Source: Steinernema hermaphroditum
Taxonomy: Eukaryota; Nematoda; Chromadorea; Rhabditida; Steinernematidae
DNA length: 64,000 bases
Assembly: GCA_030435675.1 (NCBI GenBank)
Contig: CM059622.1
Span: 9,052,001 to 9,116,000, forward strand
Reading direction: 5' to 3'
The notes under the pieces were generated by a model. It was given only the letters and a program-made list of their open reading frames with translations. It had not been told where the DNA came from and did no database searches. Position 1 is the first letter of the stretch. Every line of letters starts with the position of its first letter. A program made the position numbers and the translations under genes. Shown one piece after another: positions 15,001 to 25,271 of this stretch.

Positions 15001-15575
15001 GTCACGCGTTCCGATCGATCATCTCCACCGGTTTTTGGCGCCCGGTAAACAACGGCGCCCGAAGGACCCAATTTGAGGCGTCCGAGGGGATCGGCCGACC
15101 TGAGGCGATAATCGATCGTATGGGGATTAGCCTTCCAAAGATCAGAAGAAGGGATCACAAAAAAGGGATTCGGCCGCGAGGCACCTAATTGGGTCATTCG
15201 ATTAATACGTCTCCGAGCGCTTCCGATCGGCGGCGTCGAAGTCATCGGTGTTTGCGTACCGAAGCCTCCGGTCGCCAGAAGTCTCAGTCGCTTTTTGCGC
15301 CGATTCCACAAACAAAGAGTGCTAATCAGCCGCTGACCCTCAGCTCGATTTCCGCTTGCGCCGCTAAACTTCGCGCGAACAAACAGTCGCTCCTCGGCGC
15401 CTCTTGACCGTCGGTTCCAGCTGGCACGACGACGCGGATTTGCGGATTTGGACCACTTACTCTGAATTGGGATCGCTTCCGAGGGATTGACAGGGCGGAT
15501 CGCCAGCGGTGTCGAGCACCACAGAAGGAGCCAGAAGGCCGCCCTCCACAGGGGCCAGTGGACTCCCGCACTCAT
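1..15575 (-). CDS. lrp-1: Megalin-like (LRP2 / nematode LRP-1) endocytic receptor, C-terminus cut by window edge
   Basis: Giant type I endocytic receptor of the LDL-receptor family, which binds and internalises lipoproteins and other ligands at apical membranes (family knowledge). I read 24 exons: 15461-15575 (signal peptide), 14696-14881, 13501-13632, 13191-13457, 12794-13150, 11429-12755, 11243-11390, 9886-11202, 9663-9845, 9511-9621, 9275-9469, 8219-9232, 7958-8176, 7429-7917, 7159-7387, 6708-7118, 5088-6664, 4388-5049, 4196-4343, 3524-4154, 2665-3481, 1245-2622, 230-1200, 1-185, about 4,356 residues so far. LDLa modules (C..C..C..DCxDxSDE) come in clusters of 6, 8, 10 and 11, separated by EGF pairs and YWTD-type beta-propellers. 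The 7/8/10/11 pattern of megalin is the closest match; LRP1 starts with 2. The end of the last propeller, the transmembrane segment and the NPxY tail lie beyond base 1. Exon joints are phase-consistent; the joint at 9846-9885 uses a weak GTGGGT donor. Confidence 0.93.
11203..11242 (-). other. GC-AG intron in the megalin-like gene
   Basis: Read on the minus strand, the exon ends CAG and the intron begins GCAAGT, ending CCTGCAG. No GT donor nearby keeps the frame, while this joint continues the propeller in phase 0. GC-AG introns are a known minor class processed by the major spliceosome. The length, 40 bases, matches the other introns of this gene. Confidence 0.75.
13633..15460 (-). other. Two long 5' introns of the megalin-like gene
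   Basis: Intron 1 (14882-15460) and intron 2 (13633-14695) are far longer than the other introns of this gene, which are about 40 bases, and flank the first LDLa exon. I see no coding exon in them beyond 14696-14881. They contain TACNGTA motifs (about 14105 and 14970) and AT/CG-mixed low-complexity sequence. Long first introns often hold enhancers, but no specific site is recognised here. Confidence 0.5.
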
Positions 15576-16129
15576 GCTCTCTGCTTCTTCGTCTTCTTCC
15601 GGGATCAGTGAATACGCATGAGAAAACAGGAGAGAAGGAGGGGCTCTGGAACACGGTGGCTGAGTGAGGACGAGGTACGCTCGCGGATTCTGAGGATTCG
15701 AGAGAAGCTCGCGCTCGGACTGCGCAAGACTCCACTCGGAGACCCGACTGTCGTCGACGGTATGCGCAAGGCGCGCGGCGCAGAGGCGAACGACGCCGCC
15801 GAAGGGGCGGCGCGCCGCGCGGGGTTCTGTGATAGAGGTTTAATTAAATCGAAACAGAACTGCTCGGGATACGGTAAGCGAGAGCGGCGGCCCCGTCGAA
15901 CAAAAACCGCGGAGGGCGCGAGCAGGGCCCCGTGTAGGGGATTGGGGCGAAGATTGCCCTCGAGATGCAGTGGCGGAGGTCCTCGAGGTGACCGATCGAA
16001 TCGCGCGACGACCTTCGGATCGGTGCCACCGCGACGCTCTCCTTTCGCGTCGACGCTCCCTTCGCCGAAGAAGAAAAGGCGAGACGTCGACGACTCTCTT
16101 GATGGGGAGTAATTCGACGCGGTTCTCGA
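15576..16129. promoter_or_regulatory. Spacer upstream of the megalin-like gene
   Basis: Contains no convincing coding exon. It must hold the 5' UTR and promoter of the megalin-like gene on the minus strand and the 3' UTR of the membrane-protein gene that ends at 16130. No TATA-like box or other recognisable element is evident; one TACGGTA motif lies near 15870. Confidence 0.4.
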
Positions 16130-17130
16130 TCAATTGATGAGCCTTGTTCGGGAGAGCCGCCAGATCACAACACAGCCGAGCAGTGCGACCAGGAGGGTCC
16201 CGAAGAGGATCCCGTTGACGAAGAGCCAGCCGCCGCGCAAAGAGTGGTGCTCGTGGCGCAGCCTTCTAACGTGCGGAAACGCCATCCGGAGGTGGCGCCG
16301 CTTCGACTCGTAGAGGATCGCCTTCTCGGCTAGTGTTGCCGCCGTCTTGGGATCCACAAGACTCGCACCGGCGCCTGGAAGCAGGGGACAAAGCGTGACG
16401 AGACAAGAAGGGACTAACGTGGGCAGATGGGAAGTGGACACTCCGAGGAACTGATGTTCATCTGAATGAGAGTGGCGCCTCCGTCGACGAAAAGTGCCCT
16501 CGAGCAGCCGAAGTGGAGGCGGAAGATGCCCGAGGTGTTGAAGTCGATGCATGGCTGGGGGAGTAGTTTGCCGTCCACAGCGAGGTCGACCGGAATCTGT
16601 CGGATCTCGAGAAAAGCAGCATTCCCGGGTGTCTCATTGGCCTCGACCACTTTGAAACCGAAGAGCCGCGCCTCGCCGCTGGAATCGTTTCTTCCGAAGA
16701 CGAAGAGCCTCGCGCCGTCTGAGAAGACAAACGACTCCGCCGCAAACCCTAAATGCAACAAATGCGTAGAAGATGATGCTGATCGCCGCCTACCGTAATC
16801 CAACTCGGAGGAGAAGTGGTGGCGAACGGTGGCGTTCGTCCACACAAAGCGCGGCGTCTTCTGGAGGAGAAGATCGCGCGAGGGGAAGTGGAGGCTCTGT
16901 AGGCGGATTCGGTTGTTCACGACGTCGACGATCCCCACGTGTGCTTCCTCGGCCTCTCCGATACGGTAGAGGACGACGCGTTTGTCCGAGCAGCCGGTTG
17001 AGGCGTCAAACGAGTCTTCCGGAGGACTTCCGACGAAGAGGTGACACGAGGGGGAGATGCCCACGAAGGCCGGTTCCACGACGAAACCGACGACGAAGAA
17101 GACGAGCAGTGCCAAGGGGGCACGGGACAT
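16130..17130 (-). CDS. Uncharacterised type I membrane protein
   Basis: I do not recognise this protein. Three exons (16794-17130, 16419-16748, 16130-16374) give 303 residues in frame. Residues 1-22 form a hydrophobic signal peptide starting MSRAPLALLVFFVVGF. The following roughly 230 residues are predicted luminal or extracellular, with several cysteines and N-glycosylation sequons (NAT, NDS, NIS), and alternate beta-strand-like hydrophobic stretches. Near residue 275 a single hydrophobic helix (FVNGILFGTLLVALLGCVVI) is followed by a short basic tail. The start at 17130 was preferred to an upstream ATG at 17295 because it places the signal peptide first. The first intron (45 bases) has no stop in frame, so its retention would also give a continuous protein. 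No catalytic motif is visible. Confidence 0.7.
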
Positions 17131-17534
17131 GACGACCGCTCGGGAGGTCCCAGAGGCTGCAAATGACTCCTTGGCTGTCTGGATCGGCACGTCCAGTCTG
17201 TGGCCCTTTGTGGTGAATTTCTGATTTGTGGTGTTTTGGATAGTGTACGGTAGTTGAGAAGAAACGGGAAGCGCGATCGTGTGATTACATCGCACGGCGC
17301 ATCTCGGGAAGAGACAAGGACCTATGCAGTCAAGAACCAGTCAACACGTAACGCTCTCCCGCCAGCAATCACTACCAAAACAATATATATCCAATTTATG
17401 GATTCTGCTCACAGAAACGAGCGGAACAGAGTGCGAACAGCGAAACCCCCTGCGGAGAAATGGAAAGGATGCGGAAGACAAACAAAAAAACCTTCTACGA
17501 AAACAGAACAAAAGACGATCAACCAGTAAAAGAG
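17131..17534. other. Spacer between ZC3H15 and the membrane-protein gene
   Basis: AT-richer sequence with oligo-A runs near 17485-17520, containing the 3' UTR of ZC3H15 and upstream region of the next minus-strand gene. A TACGGTA motif lies at about 17245. Nothing else is recognised. Confidence 0.4.
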
Positions 17535-19123
17535 TTAGATTTTCAACTTCTCGATGTCTTTTCCATCGGGCACGTCATCCTCATCGTCGCTCAAGTCATC
17601 CGGGAGCTCGTCGGCGTCGAATAGATCTTCGTTGATCTCAACGTTGCTTGGTCCCGGTTGGGCTTCCGTTTGTGCGCTCATTTCCGTTCGCTGGGAAGTG
17701 CCCGGAGCGTCCTCTTCGTCGTCAAGGTCGCCGAACTCGTTGAATGTATTTTCGTCGATTTCAAAGGCCTTCACTTCCTAAAATAACAGCCAATTAACGT
17801 TCACAGGACCATCACCCTTTCGGCTAACTACTCGGTCGAACTCAGGCACGAGATATTTAAATATGAACACATTCTTACCTCCTCTCCGTCGTCAAGTTCC
17901 TTTTCATAAGCGACGTCATCAGCCTCGTCATCATCATTGGCCAGAAGCTCGGGGTTAAAGGTGAACAGATCGCGTCCAGAGAGTCCGCTCTAAACAACCA
18001 AGCAACACGTACACTTGCAAGCGCAGCCAGATGTACCTGCTTGCCACTCTTGAAATTCGAACGTTTTTGTTTTTCGTCTTCGGCAGCCTTTTGCTTCTTT
18101 TCGCGAAGCTTCTTCTTTTTCCACGCAATGAACGACTCCAACGTAACCTTGGTCAGATCTTTCGAGTTTAGCGCTGCTCGCTACACATAAACCGATAGTG
18201 ACATAAAACAATTCCAGTGGTTACCTCCTTTTCAATAAGTTCTTCAAGACTAATTTGCTCGAGCCTGGCTTGGTCTTCCATCTTCTTTCGATCTTTCTTG
18301 AGCACGTACCCAGGAGGAAGAGCATGACGGTAGATGCACTTGTCACCGTTAGGGCATTCCCAGAACCATCCGTACTTGTTATTCTCGACAGCCTCGATGA
18401 AGTATTTACACACCTATTACGAAGAGAATAAAAAGAACGCAGTATGATCCAACATACAATATCGGTTTGATTGTCACGCTTCCTGTCCTTCTCACCGTGC
18501 TTCTTCTCAGCTACGTCACTTAGTTTGTTGGTATCCCAGTCAGTCATGTTCTCTGAAAGTGTCAGAACATCCAGCGAGCGGTCTATTGGATCTTGACTAC
18601 CTTCTTCTTTCAAATCACGGCTATCGACGTACAGATTCCTCTTCGCCGTCTTCTGCTCAACGGCCAGGTCGTGGCTGAACTTGCACTTCGCGCCTTTGCC
18701 ACACATGCCCTGTTTGAAGAAAACACACACAACGGACTTAGGGTCAACATCTGAAATGTGACTCTGAATTTCCGAGCGCTATCTGCCCACGTCCTACCCT
18801 TGCCTATTTTCGGCATGTTCACCACAGGCTTCAGAAGCTTGTTCAGATCCTTCAGATCGTCGGTGTCGGCCTTTTTCTTTGCCGCCAGCTTGTCAGCCTC
18901 GAGCTTCTCCTTGCTTTGTCCGCCACCTTTTACCTGTAAAAACCAACCATTCCATGCTGCGTCCTCGTTAACAGCCTACCTGATGTTGAACCTGTTGGAC
19001 AAACTTCTGTGTCTTTGCACCCTTCTTGTTCTTGAGTCCAAAGGTTTTGTCCTCGATAATCTTATCCTTCTTCTTTTCCTGGGTCTTTTTGCTAGGCCCA
19101 CCAGGCGCTTTCTTGGGAGGCAT
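17535..19123 (-). CDS. ZC3H15: ZC3H15 / DFRP1: CCCH zinc-finger partner of DRG1 GTPase
   Basis: DRG-family regulatory protein 1, which binds and stabilises the translational GTPase DRG1 and associates with ribosomes (family knowledge). Seven exons: 18980-19123, 18798-18933, 18458-18750, 18225-18413, 18037-18180, 17879-17989, 17535-17777, giving 419 residues, close to the usual length of about 425. The start [19 protein letters not shown] is the family's conserved lysine-rich N-terminus. Two CCCH fingers follow: [19 protein letters not shown] and a second built from [13 protein letters not shown] and YRH. Downstream are the basic helix [13 protein letters not shown] and an acidic C-terminal tail. 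It is divergent from RPL23A, a plausible pairing of two translation genes on one promoter region. Confidence 0.96.
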
Positions 19124-19744
19124 CTTGGCTGCTGGCGGAAGTGACCAAATTCGAAAGTGAAATAAACCTGAAGAATGAGCACTTCTAGAGCAAATGAGTA
19201 TTTCGCGATGTTGTGCAACGCGCCAGGAAGCGAAAGGGTACTGTCGTCGGCGACCGGCGCTCCATCGACTTCTAACTTTCCGGCTGAGAGAAACGTTGCC
19301 GGAGCGGCCAGAAGTCACACAGACGAAAACCGGGAAAATCTAGGCCGTCCGGGTTGTTTTAAAACAAAATTTTCCGAGAAATGTGGCGATCGTACGACAT
19401 TTCCAGCTCCCCGCGGCAGCGAAATTGAGACGAGTGCTGGGTCCCGCCACGAAGAGCCACTACTACCTTGCTTTAGGCTTCCTAGGCTGTTTCCACCGTA
19501 CTGACGCTTTCGGTCGCGAATTTTTCTGTCTTTTTCGGCCTATGACGATTTCGTATGATTACCGCGCCAAACGCATGTCGAAATTAGGACCATTTGTTAG
19601 CTTCGCATGGCGGAGCTACGCCAGCCTGTTTGCTGTGTTTTTGGGCGTGTCAGGATTCAGATCGTGAATTGCTTTGCGAGCTATCCATGGTCGCGATTCC
19701 ACTGAGAGCTTTCGGGGTTTTGTGCTAATTTTTATTTATTTTCG
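19124..19744. promoter_or_regulatory. Divergent promoter region ZC3H15 / RPL23A
   Basis: About 630 bases separate the two start codons and hold no convincing coding exon. The stretch must contain both promoters and 5' leaders. Pyrimidine-rich tracts precede the RPL23A leader at 19690-19750, as is usual for ribosomal protein genes. Confidence 0.5.
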
Positions 19745-19752
19745 TTTCTTAG
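19745..19752 (+). promoter_or_regulatory. Splice acceptor just upstream of the RPL23A start (SL-like)
   Basis: GTTTCTTAG ends five bases before the ATG at 19758. With no obvious upstream exon this looks like a trans-splice acceptor; a cis-spliced 5' UTR exon is the alternative. Confidence 0.45.
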
Positions 19753-19757
19753 GTAAG

Positions 19758-20259
19758 ATGGCACCAAAGAGAGAGGTTGTCAAGAAGACTGAAAAGGTGG
19801 CCAGGGCTCTCGACGCCAAGAAGAAGGTCGTCAAGGGACGCACTCTCCAGAAGAAGAAGATCCGCACCTCCGTGCACTTCCGCCGACCCAAGACCCTCCG
19901 CCTGACCCGCAGTCCCAAGTACCCGCGCAAGTCGGTCCCCAACCGCAACAAGCTCGACAACTTCGTTATTGTCAAGTATCCGCTCACCACTGAGTCGGCT
20001 ATGAAGAAGATTGAAGAGCACAACACCCTCGTCTTCGTCGTTGACACCCATGCCAACAAGCACCAGATCAAGGCTGCGGTCAAGAAGCTGTACAACATCG
20101 AATGCGGAAAGGTACGAGCCTCTGTAACTCTAACTCTTGCTGACCGCGATGCTCTAGATCAACACTCTTGTTACCCCTCGCCACACCAAGAAGGCGTACG
20201 TACGCCTGGCCCCCGACTTCGACGCCCTCGACGTCGCTAACAAGATCGGCATCATCTAA
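19758..20259 (+). CDS. RPL23A: Ribosomal protein uL23 (RPL23A / RPL25)
   Basis: Large-subunit protein at the polypeptide exit tunnel, where it docks signal recognition particle and nascent-chain factors. Two exons (19758-20111, 20158-20259) encode 151 residues, close to the 156 of human RPL23A. The basic N-terminal extension (residues 1-55) precedes the conserved core with [31 protein letters not shown] and the C-terminal [19 protein letters not shown] ending in IGII. The single 46-base intron ends CTCTAG. SFT2 follows on the same strand with a start 206 bases after the stop, so the two may be co-transcribed. Confidence 0.97.
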
Positions 20260-20453
20260 ATGCAATTGTTTGATTGTTGTTGTTGTTATATTAAAAGTTA
20301 TGACGATTTGAACTGTGTCATTCACGGTTAGCACTGCATGTGGGGTCCCGCCGAGGCGTTTGTTGATGGTTATGTGTTACTACTCACTATGGCGATACTT
20401 TTGCGTTTCGAGTGCATACACGTCGTCTTGAGTCATTTGAGTCGATGGCACCG

Positions 20454-20460
20454 TTTTCAG
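20454..20460 (+). promoter_or_regulatory. Splice acceptor before the SFT2 start (SL-like)
   Basis: TTTTCAG lies five bases before the ATG at 20466 and about 200 bases after the RPL23A stop. This is the spacing expected for a downstream operon gene trans-spliced to a spliced leader. Confidence 0.45.
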
Positions 20461-20465
20461 AAAGG

Positions 20466-21189
20466 ATGTTCGATCGGATTCGGCGAGGCGTGGGGATAAA
20501 CATGGGGCCGGGCCCATCGCAAACGGAGACACAAAGCACCGGAGTCATGAACGACGTGGGTTTCGCCGTTGGCGTCAACGAGTCCACCTCTTTTTTCAGC
20601 TCAACGAGATGACTACATTGAGTTGGGAAACGCGCCTCCAGTGCTTCGTTGGCTGCTTCATCTTGTCAGTTTTCTGCTCCTTGTGTGTAAGTCCTCCTCC
20701 GGGTTCCCCATTCCCCGCTTCCTATTTCAGAGCACCGCCCTATTGTTCGCCGGCAAGATCGCCGGATTCTGCATCTTGGTTTCGCTAGGCAGCATCCTTT
20801 CGATTGGAGGGTAAGGCTGCGGCAACCCATTCCAGCCCTCGAACTTCGTTTCAGCACCTGCTTCTTGATGGGCCCGTTCAAGCAGCTCCAAAAGATGTTC
20901 GAGCCCACTCGCCTGATCGCCACCGTAGTGTACATCACGATGATCGTCCTGACTCTCATTGCCGGCCTTGTACTGCACAAGTATGTTTGTGTCGTTGGAG
21001 TTCTCAATTTGATGTGTTTTCAGTGGCGCTTTGGCACTCATCTTCGTTATCGGCCAGTACATCGCTATGGCGTGGTATTCCATCTCCTACATCCCATTCG
21101 CTCGGTAACTCCCCGCCGTTCTTTGTCACACCTAACCAACTCACTTCAGGGATTTCGTGAGCAAACTGCTCTGCTCGTGTTTCGATTAA
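20466..21189 (+). CDS. SFT2-family vesicle transport protein (SFT2D type)
   Basis: Four-helix Golgi membrane protein of the SFT2/GOT1 group, involved in retrograde endosome-to-Golgi vesicle fusion (family knowledge). Six exons: 20466-20555, 20600-20686, 20731-20810, 20855-20980, 21024-21104, 21150-21189, giving 167 residues, the family's usual length of about 160. Diagnostic stretches are [14 protein letters not shown] in helix 1, the loop [17 protein letters not shown], and [16 protein letters not shown] near the C-terminus. The start MFDRIRRG was chosen because the acceptor at 20460 removes an ATG lying further upstream. Confidence 0.93.
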
Positions 21190-21367
21190 CTTCCTGACAA
21201 TTTTCTCCAAAGTTGCCCAAACATATCGCCCACCGTTCCATTCTGCACCTGATGTAATTACGGCTATTTGTATATGTTGTTCCACGAGATCTAAGGTTCA
21301 TAAGTTATTTTATGGGTAGTCATGTACAAAAAAATCTAAAGATTGAATCCTGTTGTGGTAATGGCAC

Positions 21368-22491
21368 TTAAAGGAGCTTCGTCATCTCGGGAACGACTTT
21401 GAAGAGGTCGGCTTCTAGACCGAAGTCGGCGACCTGGAAGATGGGCGCTTCTTTGTCCTTGTTGATGGCGACGATAACCTTGCTGTCCTTCATTCCGGCG
21501 AGATGCTGAATAGCTCCGCTGATGCCAACGGCGATGTACAGCTCTGGGGCCACGATTTTTCCGGTCTGGCCGACTTGCATGTCGTTCGGGACGTATCCGG
21601 CGTCGACGGCGGCGCGGGAAGCTCCCACGGCGGCTCCCATCTTGTCGGCGAGGTCATAGATGATCTTGAAGTTCTCGCCGGACTTGAGACCTCTACCTCC
21701 GGAGACCACAATCTTTGCAGTGGCCAGGTCAGGGCGCTCCGACTTGCTCAGTTCTTGGCCCAGAAACTCGCTCTGCTCGGTGGAAAACTTGGCCTTCGGC
21801 GCTAAAATTACGCTTGCACTTTGACGGTGTATCCGGCACAAACCTTCTTCGTTGGAGGCGCTTCCGCCCTCAACAGCGGCAGGAGGAAAGGCCGTGCTTC
21901 TGAAGGTGATGAGCTTGACGGGAGCCGTGCTCTTCACTTTGGCGATAGCGTTTCCCGCGTAGATCGGACGAGAAAAGGTCTCGGCGGAGTGTACTTCGGT
22001 GACGTCGCTGATGGGGGACACATTCAGGCGGCCTGCGATGCGTGGGATGAGTCCTCGTCCAAAAGCGGACGCTCCGGCGACGATGGATGTGAACTTGAAC
22101 TGATTGTGGGAGGCGAGAACGACCTCGGCGACACGTTCTGAAAGCGGATAGTGAGCTTCTTGACAGAAAGGCACCATACCAGGAAGGCCGGCCTTCAACT
22201 TGGCGTCCTGTGCGACCAACACGCGTTTGACATTGGCGATCTTCGCAACTTCGCCGGCGACGGCCGTAGCGTTGGCTCCGGCGACGAGGACGGATATGTC
22301 GGAGCCGAGCTTCGCAGCCCCGCTGATGGCGTTGAGGGTTACTGGCGCCAGCTTCTGGTCGTCATGCTCGGCGACGACGAGAGTGCTGTTGAAGCGACGT
22401 CCCTAAGACCACGGTCAAGAGAATGTCCTTAAGGGGCGGAACTCACGGTGAGTCGGGCAGCAGTCCTCAGAAAGTTCTTGGAAGCCAGCAT
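21368..22491 (-). CDS. ETFA: Electron transfer flavoprotein subunit alpha, mitochondrial
   Basis: FAD-binding subunit of the matrix ETF heterodimer, carrying electrons from acyl-CoA and other dehydrogenases to ETF-ubiquinone oxidoreductase. Three exons (22447-22491, 21844-22402, 21368-21801) encode 345 residues; human ETFA is 333. The N-terminus [15 protein letters not shown] is a mitochondrial presequence. The C-terminal FAD domain shows [33 protein letters not shown] and [19 protein letters not shown], all family hallmarks. The middle intron (21802-21843) is short and free of stops, so retention would add 14 residues. The stop is at 21368-21370. Confidence 0.97.
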
Positions 22492-22492
22492 T

Positions 22493-22498
22493 CTGAAA
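22493..22498 (-). promoter_or_regulatory. Splice acceptor one base before the ETFA start (SL-like)
   Basis: TTTCAG on the minus strand is followed by a single A and then the ATG. No upstream coding exon is needed, so it suits spliced-leader addition. Confidence 0.45.
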
Positions 22499-23430
22499 CA
22501 GAAATTTGGTGAACATTTAAGGAAAAAGTCGCATAAATAGAAAACATTCGCTCTGTACGTGGCAAAATTCGCAGTTTCATGCGGCGAAAGCGATGTTTAG
22601 GATGGACACACGCAGTGAGCGGGAGGCGCTCGCTCGCGCCGCACTCTTGTCCAGACGGTAGATGGGAAGAAGGCTCCGAAGACGAAAACACGCGATCGAC
22701 GAGCAGAAGAAGAAGAGGCGAACTTTGACTGTTCTATTCTCGTGCTCCGTTGTTCCTGCGACTTTCCTTCGGTACTCCCTTATCGTGCAGGTGCTTCGTG
22801 CCGGGACCTCTTCCGAGTCATGCGCTTCATAATATGCGCTTTGCTCAATGGAAGGTGTCTTGTCCGGATGTCCCTTGGGCGTTGCTCGTTCACCTGACCT
22901 TTCATCATGCGTCATCAGATGAACTCGAGCGCTCCCGGATTCCCTTACGCAGTACCGTACTTCCACGATAGAGATGCACCGAAAGCACGCTGTACCTCTT
23001 CTATCCACTAGCCCTAATCGTATCCAAATGTTATCTGTGGAGGCTCTTCCGCGTCCCTTCTTGGCACTAATGGCGGATGATGAGTCCCAAAACCTCGATG
23101 TCTTCCGTGACGGTAAATCTTTCAGAGGTGACGAGAAGAAGACGGCTTCCGCCTTGCTGCGTCCCTCGAAGGATCTCCAATTACCCTCCTTTTCCTCTCC
23201 TCTCTCGCATTCCTCGACCCCTCGAGTCTCCCTCCTGGGCTCAATCACCACTCGCACTACGTCGTTTCTCTGTTTTTGAGCACTCCTGGGCCCGAGGCCC
23301 ATAATGTCCCTCCGCGATGACGTCAGGGGCCTCGCGAACGCCACGAGGCCCGATCGATGCTGAGGAGAAGCCCTGGCTCCTCCTCGACGCGTGTCCGTCG
23401 TTTCATTCGCCCCTTTCGCGTCGACGACAC
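22499..23430. promoter_or_regulatory. Divergent region between ETFA and the amidating lyase
   Basis: About 930 bases hold no convincing conserved coding exon. A minus-strand open stretch of 289 codons here has no recognisable motif and is treated as chance in GC-rich DNA. A TACCGTA motif lies near 22955. Both promoters must be within it. Confidence 0.4.
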
Positions 23431-24711
23431 ATGGAATCCAGAGCACCCTTCCTCCTGATCGCCTTCCTCGTCGGCCTTCTGAGCGCCGAGATCTTCGACT
23501 ACAACTATGAACCCTCCTTCGCCGAAGAGAACCCCTTCGACGACCAGATCGTTCCTTCCGGCGACGGAAAGGTAGATTCCCTCCCTGCGGCGCCTCTCAG
23601 CGTCTCTTCCAGGGCGCCTTTGTGCTTCCCCTCTCCGAGCCTCTAGGCCAAGTCGCCGGAATCGCCATCGACGCCGACAACCGCGTCCTCGTCTTCCACC
23701 GTGCCGACCACGTCTGGGATGCGAGGTGCGTCCTTCCGGGTCACAGTGTTACGGTAGCGCGTTGCAGCTCGTTCGACAAGTCGAGACGGCTGAACAAGTC
23801 GCTCGGGCCGATCCAGAAGGAGACGATCTTCGTGGTAAACGCGGAGAGCGGCAAGGTGCTGGAGAAGCACGGCGCTGGGCAGTTCTTTATGCCCCACGGC
23901 ATCGCCGTCGACGCTGAGGGGAACGTCTTCGTCACCGACGTCGGCCTTCACCAGGTGATCCGCCTCGACAAGCACTTCAAGCCGACCCTCACCCTCGGCC
24001 ACCGGCTGGAGCCCGGCGCCGACGAGACGCATTTTTGTCAGCCGACGGACGTTGCCGTCGCCTCCAACGGCGACTTCTTCGTCGCCGACGGATACTGTAA
24101 CAGTCGCGTGATGAAGTTCGACAAGAGCGGCAAGGTCCTGGCCGTCTTCGGGCGTCCCCCGAGTAGGTCCCCGGAGCGCTTCCATGAGCCACCTCCGCTT
24201 CAGGCGACCTCCCGTCGGTCGAGGGTGAGTTCCTCGTGCCCCACTCGCTCGCCCTCATCGAGGACATGAACCTCATCTGCGTCGCCGATCGCGAGAACGA
24301 GCGCATCCAGTGCTTCTCGGCCGGCCTTGCCGAGGGACTCCGCTCCATCCCCACCGGCATCTTCATCACCGGCGCCGAGGACATCGGCCGCGTCTACGCC
24401 ATCCGCGAGAAAGGTACCATATTCCTGACGTACGTCCTTAGCTGTGCCCCTGTAGAGCACTACCTGATCGGCGTCACCGACAGCAAGGCGGAGGCGCCGT
24501 TGGAGTCGCAGCTCTTCGCGATGGACATGAACACGGGCAAGGCGAGTGTCTTCCTCACGGTGAGTCTCCTCCGTTGGCCAAGGAGCCCCGCCCCTTCCAG
24601 GGAGTCGAGAACGCGCACTCGCTCGCCATCGCCAACGACGGATCCGTCTACATCGCGCAGATTGGACCAAACCAGATTCTCCGTGTGCTCCCGGGCTTCT
24701 CCGAGGACTAA
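23431..24711 (+). CDS. pgal-1: Peptidyl-alpha-hydroxyglycine alpha-amidating lyase (stand-alone PAL)
   Basis: Secretory-pathway lyase that cleaves peptidyl-alpha-hydroxyglycine to the amidated peptide plus glyoxylate, the last step of neuropeptide amidation. Six exons (23431-23571, 23613-23725, 23768-24162, 24204-24413, 24456-24559, 24601-24711) encode 357 residues. A signal peptide (MESRAPFLLIAFLVGLLSA) leads into the six-bladed propeller. NHL-type motifs FHRADHVWDA, MPHGIAVDAEGNVFVTDVGL, HFCQPTDVAVAS, DGYCNSRV, PHSLALIEDM and CVADRENERIQCF match the PAL domain of PAM, including its metal-binding histidines. There is no monooxygenase (PHM) domain, so the hydroxylation step must come from another gene. 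AATAAA follows at 24758. Confidence 0.95.
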
Positions 24712-24757
24712 GCGACGGCCCCCGAGGACACTTTCATGTTGGCGCGCGCTCTTCTCG

Positions 24758-24763
24758 AATAAA
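24758..24763 (+). promoter_or_regulatory. Polyadenylation signal AATAAA of the amidating lyase
   Basis: AATAAA lies 47 bases after the stop codon, and only about 60 bases before the stop of the convergent Ig-like gene. Confidence 0.6.
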
Positions 24764-24819
24764 GACGTTGTAATTTATATTAAATGCAAGAAGACGAAAT
24801 ACATTACGGTAGTCGACGC

Positions 24820-25271
24820 TCAGTTCTTCTCGGAGAGCTCGTAGAGGGACTTGGGGAGGCCGGGGGCCGGCTCCTCCATGGGGATCTCGTAGGAGCCGAA
24901 GTCCGCCTTGGAGGCCTTCTCGATGACGAGCGTGCCGTTGAAGAAGAGACGCGCCTTCGAGGCGTTGATGCGGTCCCCCTGGAGGAAATGACCTAACCGG
25001 AGCCGGACAGGGCACCTACCCCGTCTGTGGTCCATCCATCCATGCCCTCGCCGAGAGCGAAGATGTACTGGGGCTTGGGATTGGCCGAGGTAGTGCGCTT
25101 GACGACGAGATTCCCGGCGCCGAAGGCGATGACGACTCGTTCGCCGACCTTCGCCTGCTGCTGAGCGACGGCGCCTTCGGAGGTCGCGAAGGCGGCGAGC
25201 AGAAGAAGAGCTGAAGAAAAGACCGTGTGGGGAGTCGAGAAGTGCAAACCTGAGAGGAGAAGACGGCTCAT
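24820..25271 (-). CDS. Small secreted Ig-like protein
   Basis: Three exons (25250-25271, 25020-25210, 24820-24978) give 123 residues. The spliced N-terminus MSRLLLSALLLLAAFATSEG is a clear signal peptide. The remainder resembles a single Ig-like fold of the kind frequent in small nematode secreted proteins: a strand-B-like GERVVIAFG, then LFFNGTLVIEKASKADFGSY, which mimics the usual L-x-I-x-x-x-x-x-x-D-x-G-x-Y signature. The canonical disulphide cysteines are absent, as in other nematode members I know of. No transmembrane segment. Function unknown. The gene converges on the amidating lyase, stop codons 108 bases apart. Confidence 0.75.

Noticed and set aside
22577..23446. 289-codon minus-strand ORF between ETFA and the amidating lyase
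   Set aside because: No recognisable domain, composition of chance GC-rich reading, and it covers the region expected to hold two promoters.
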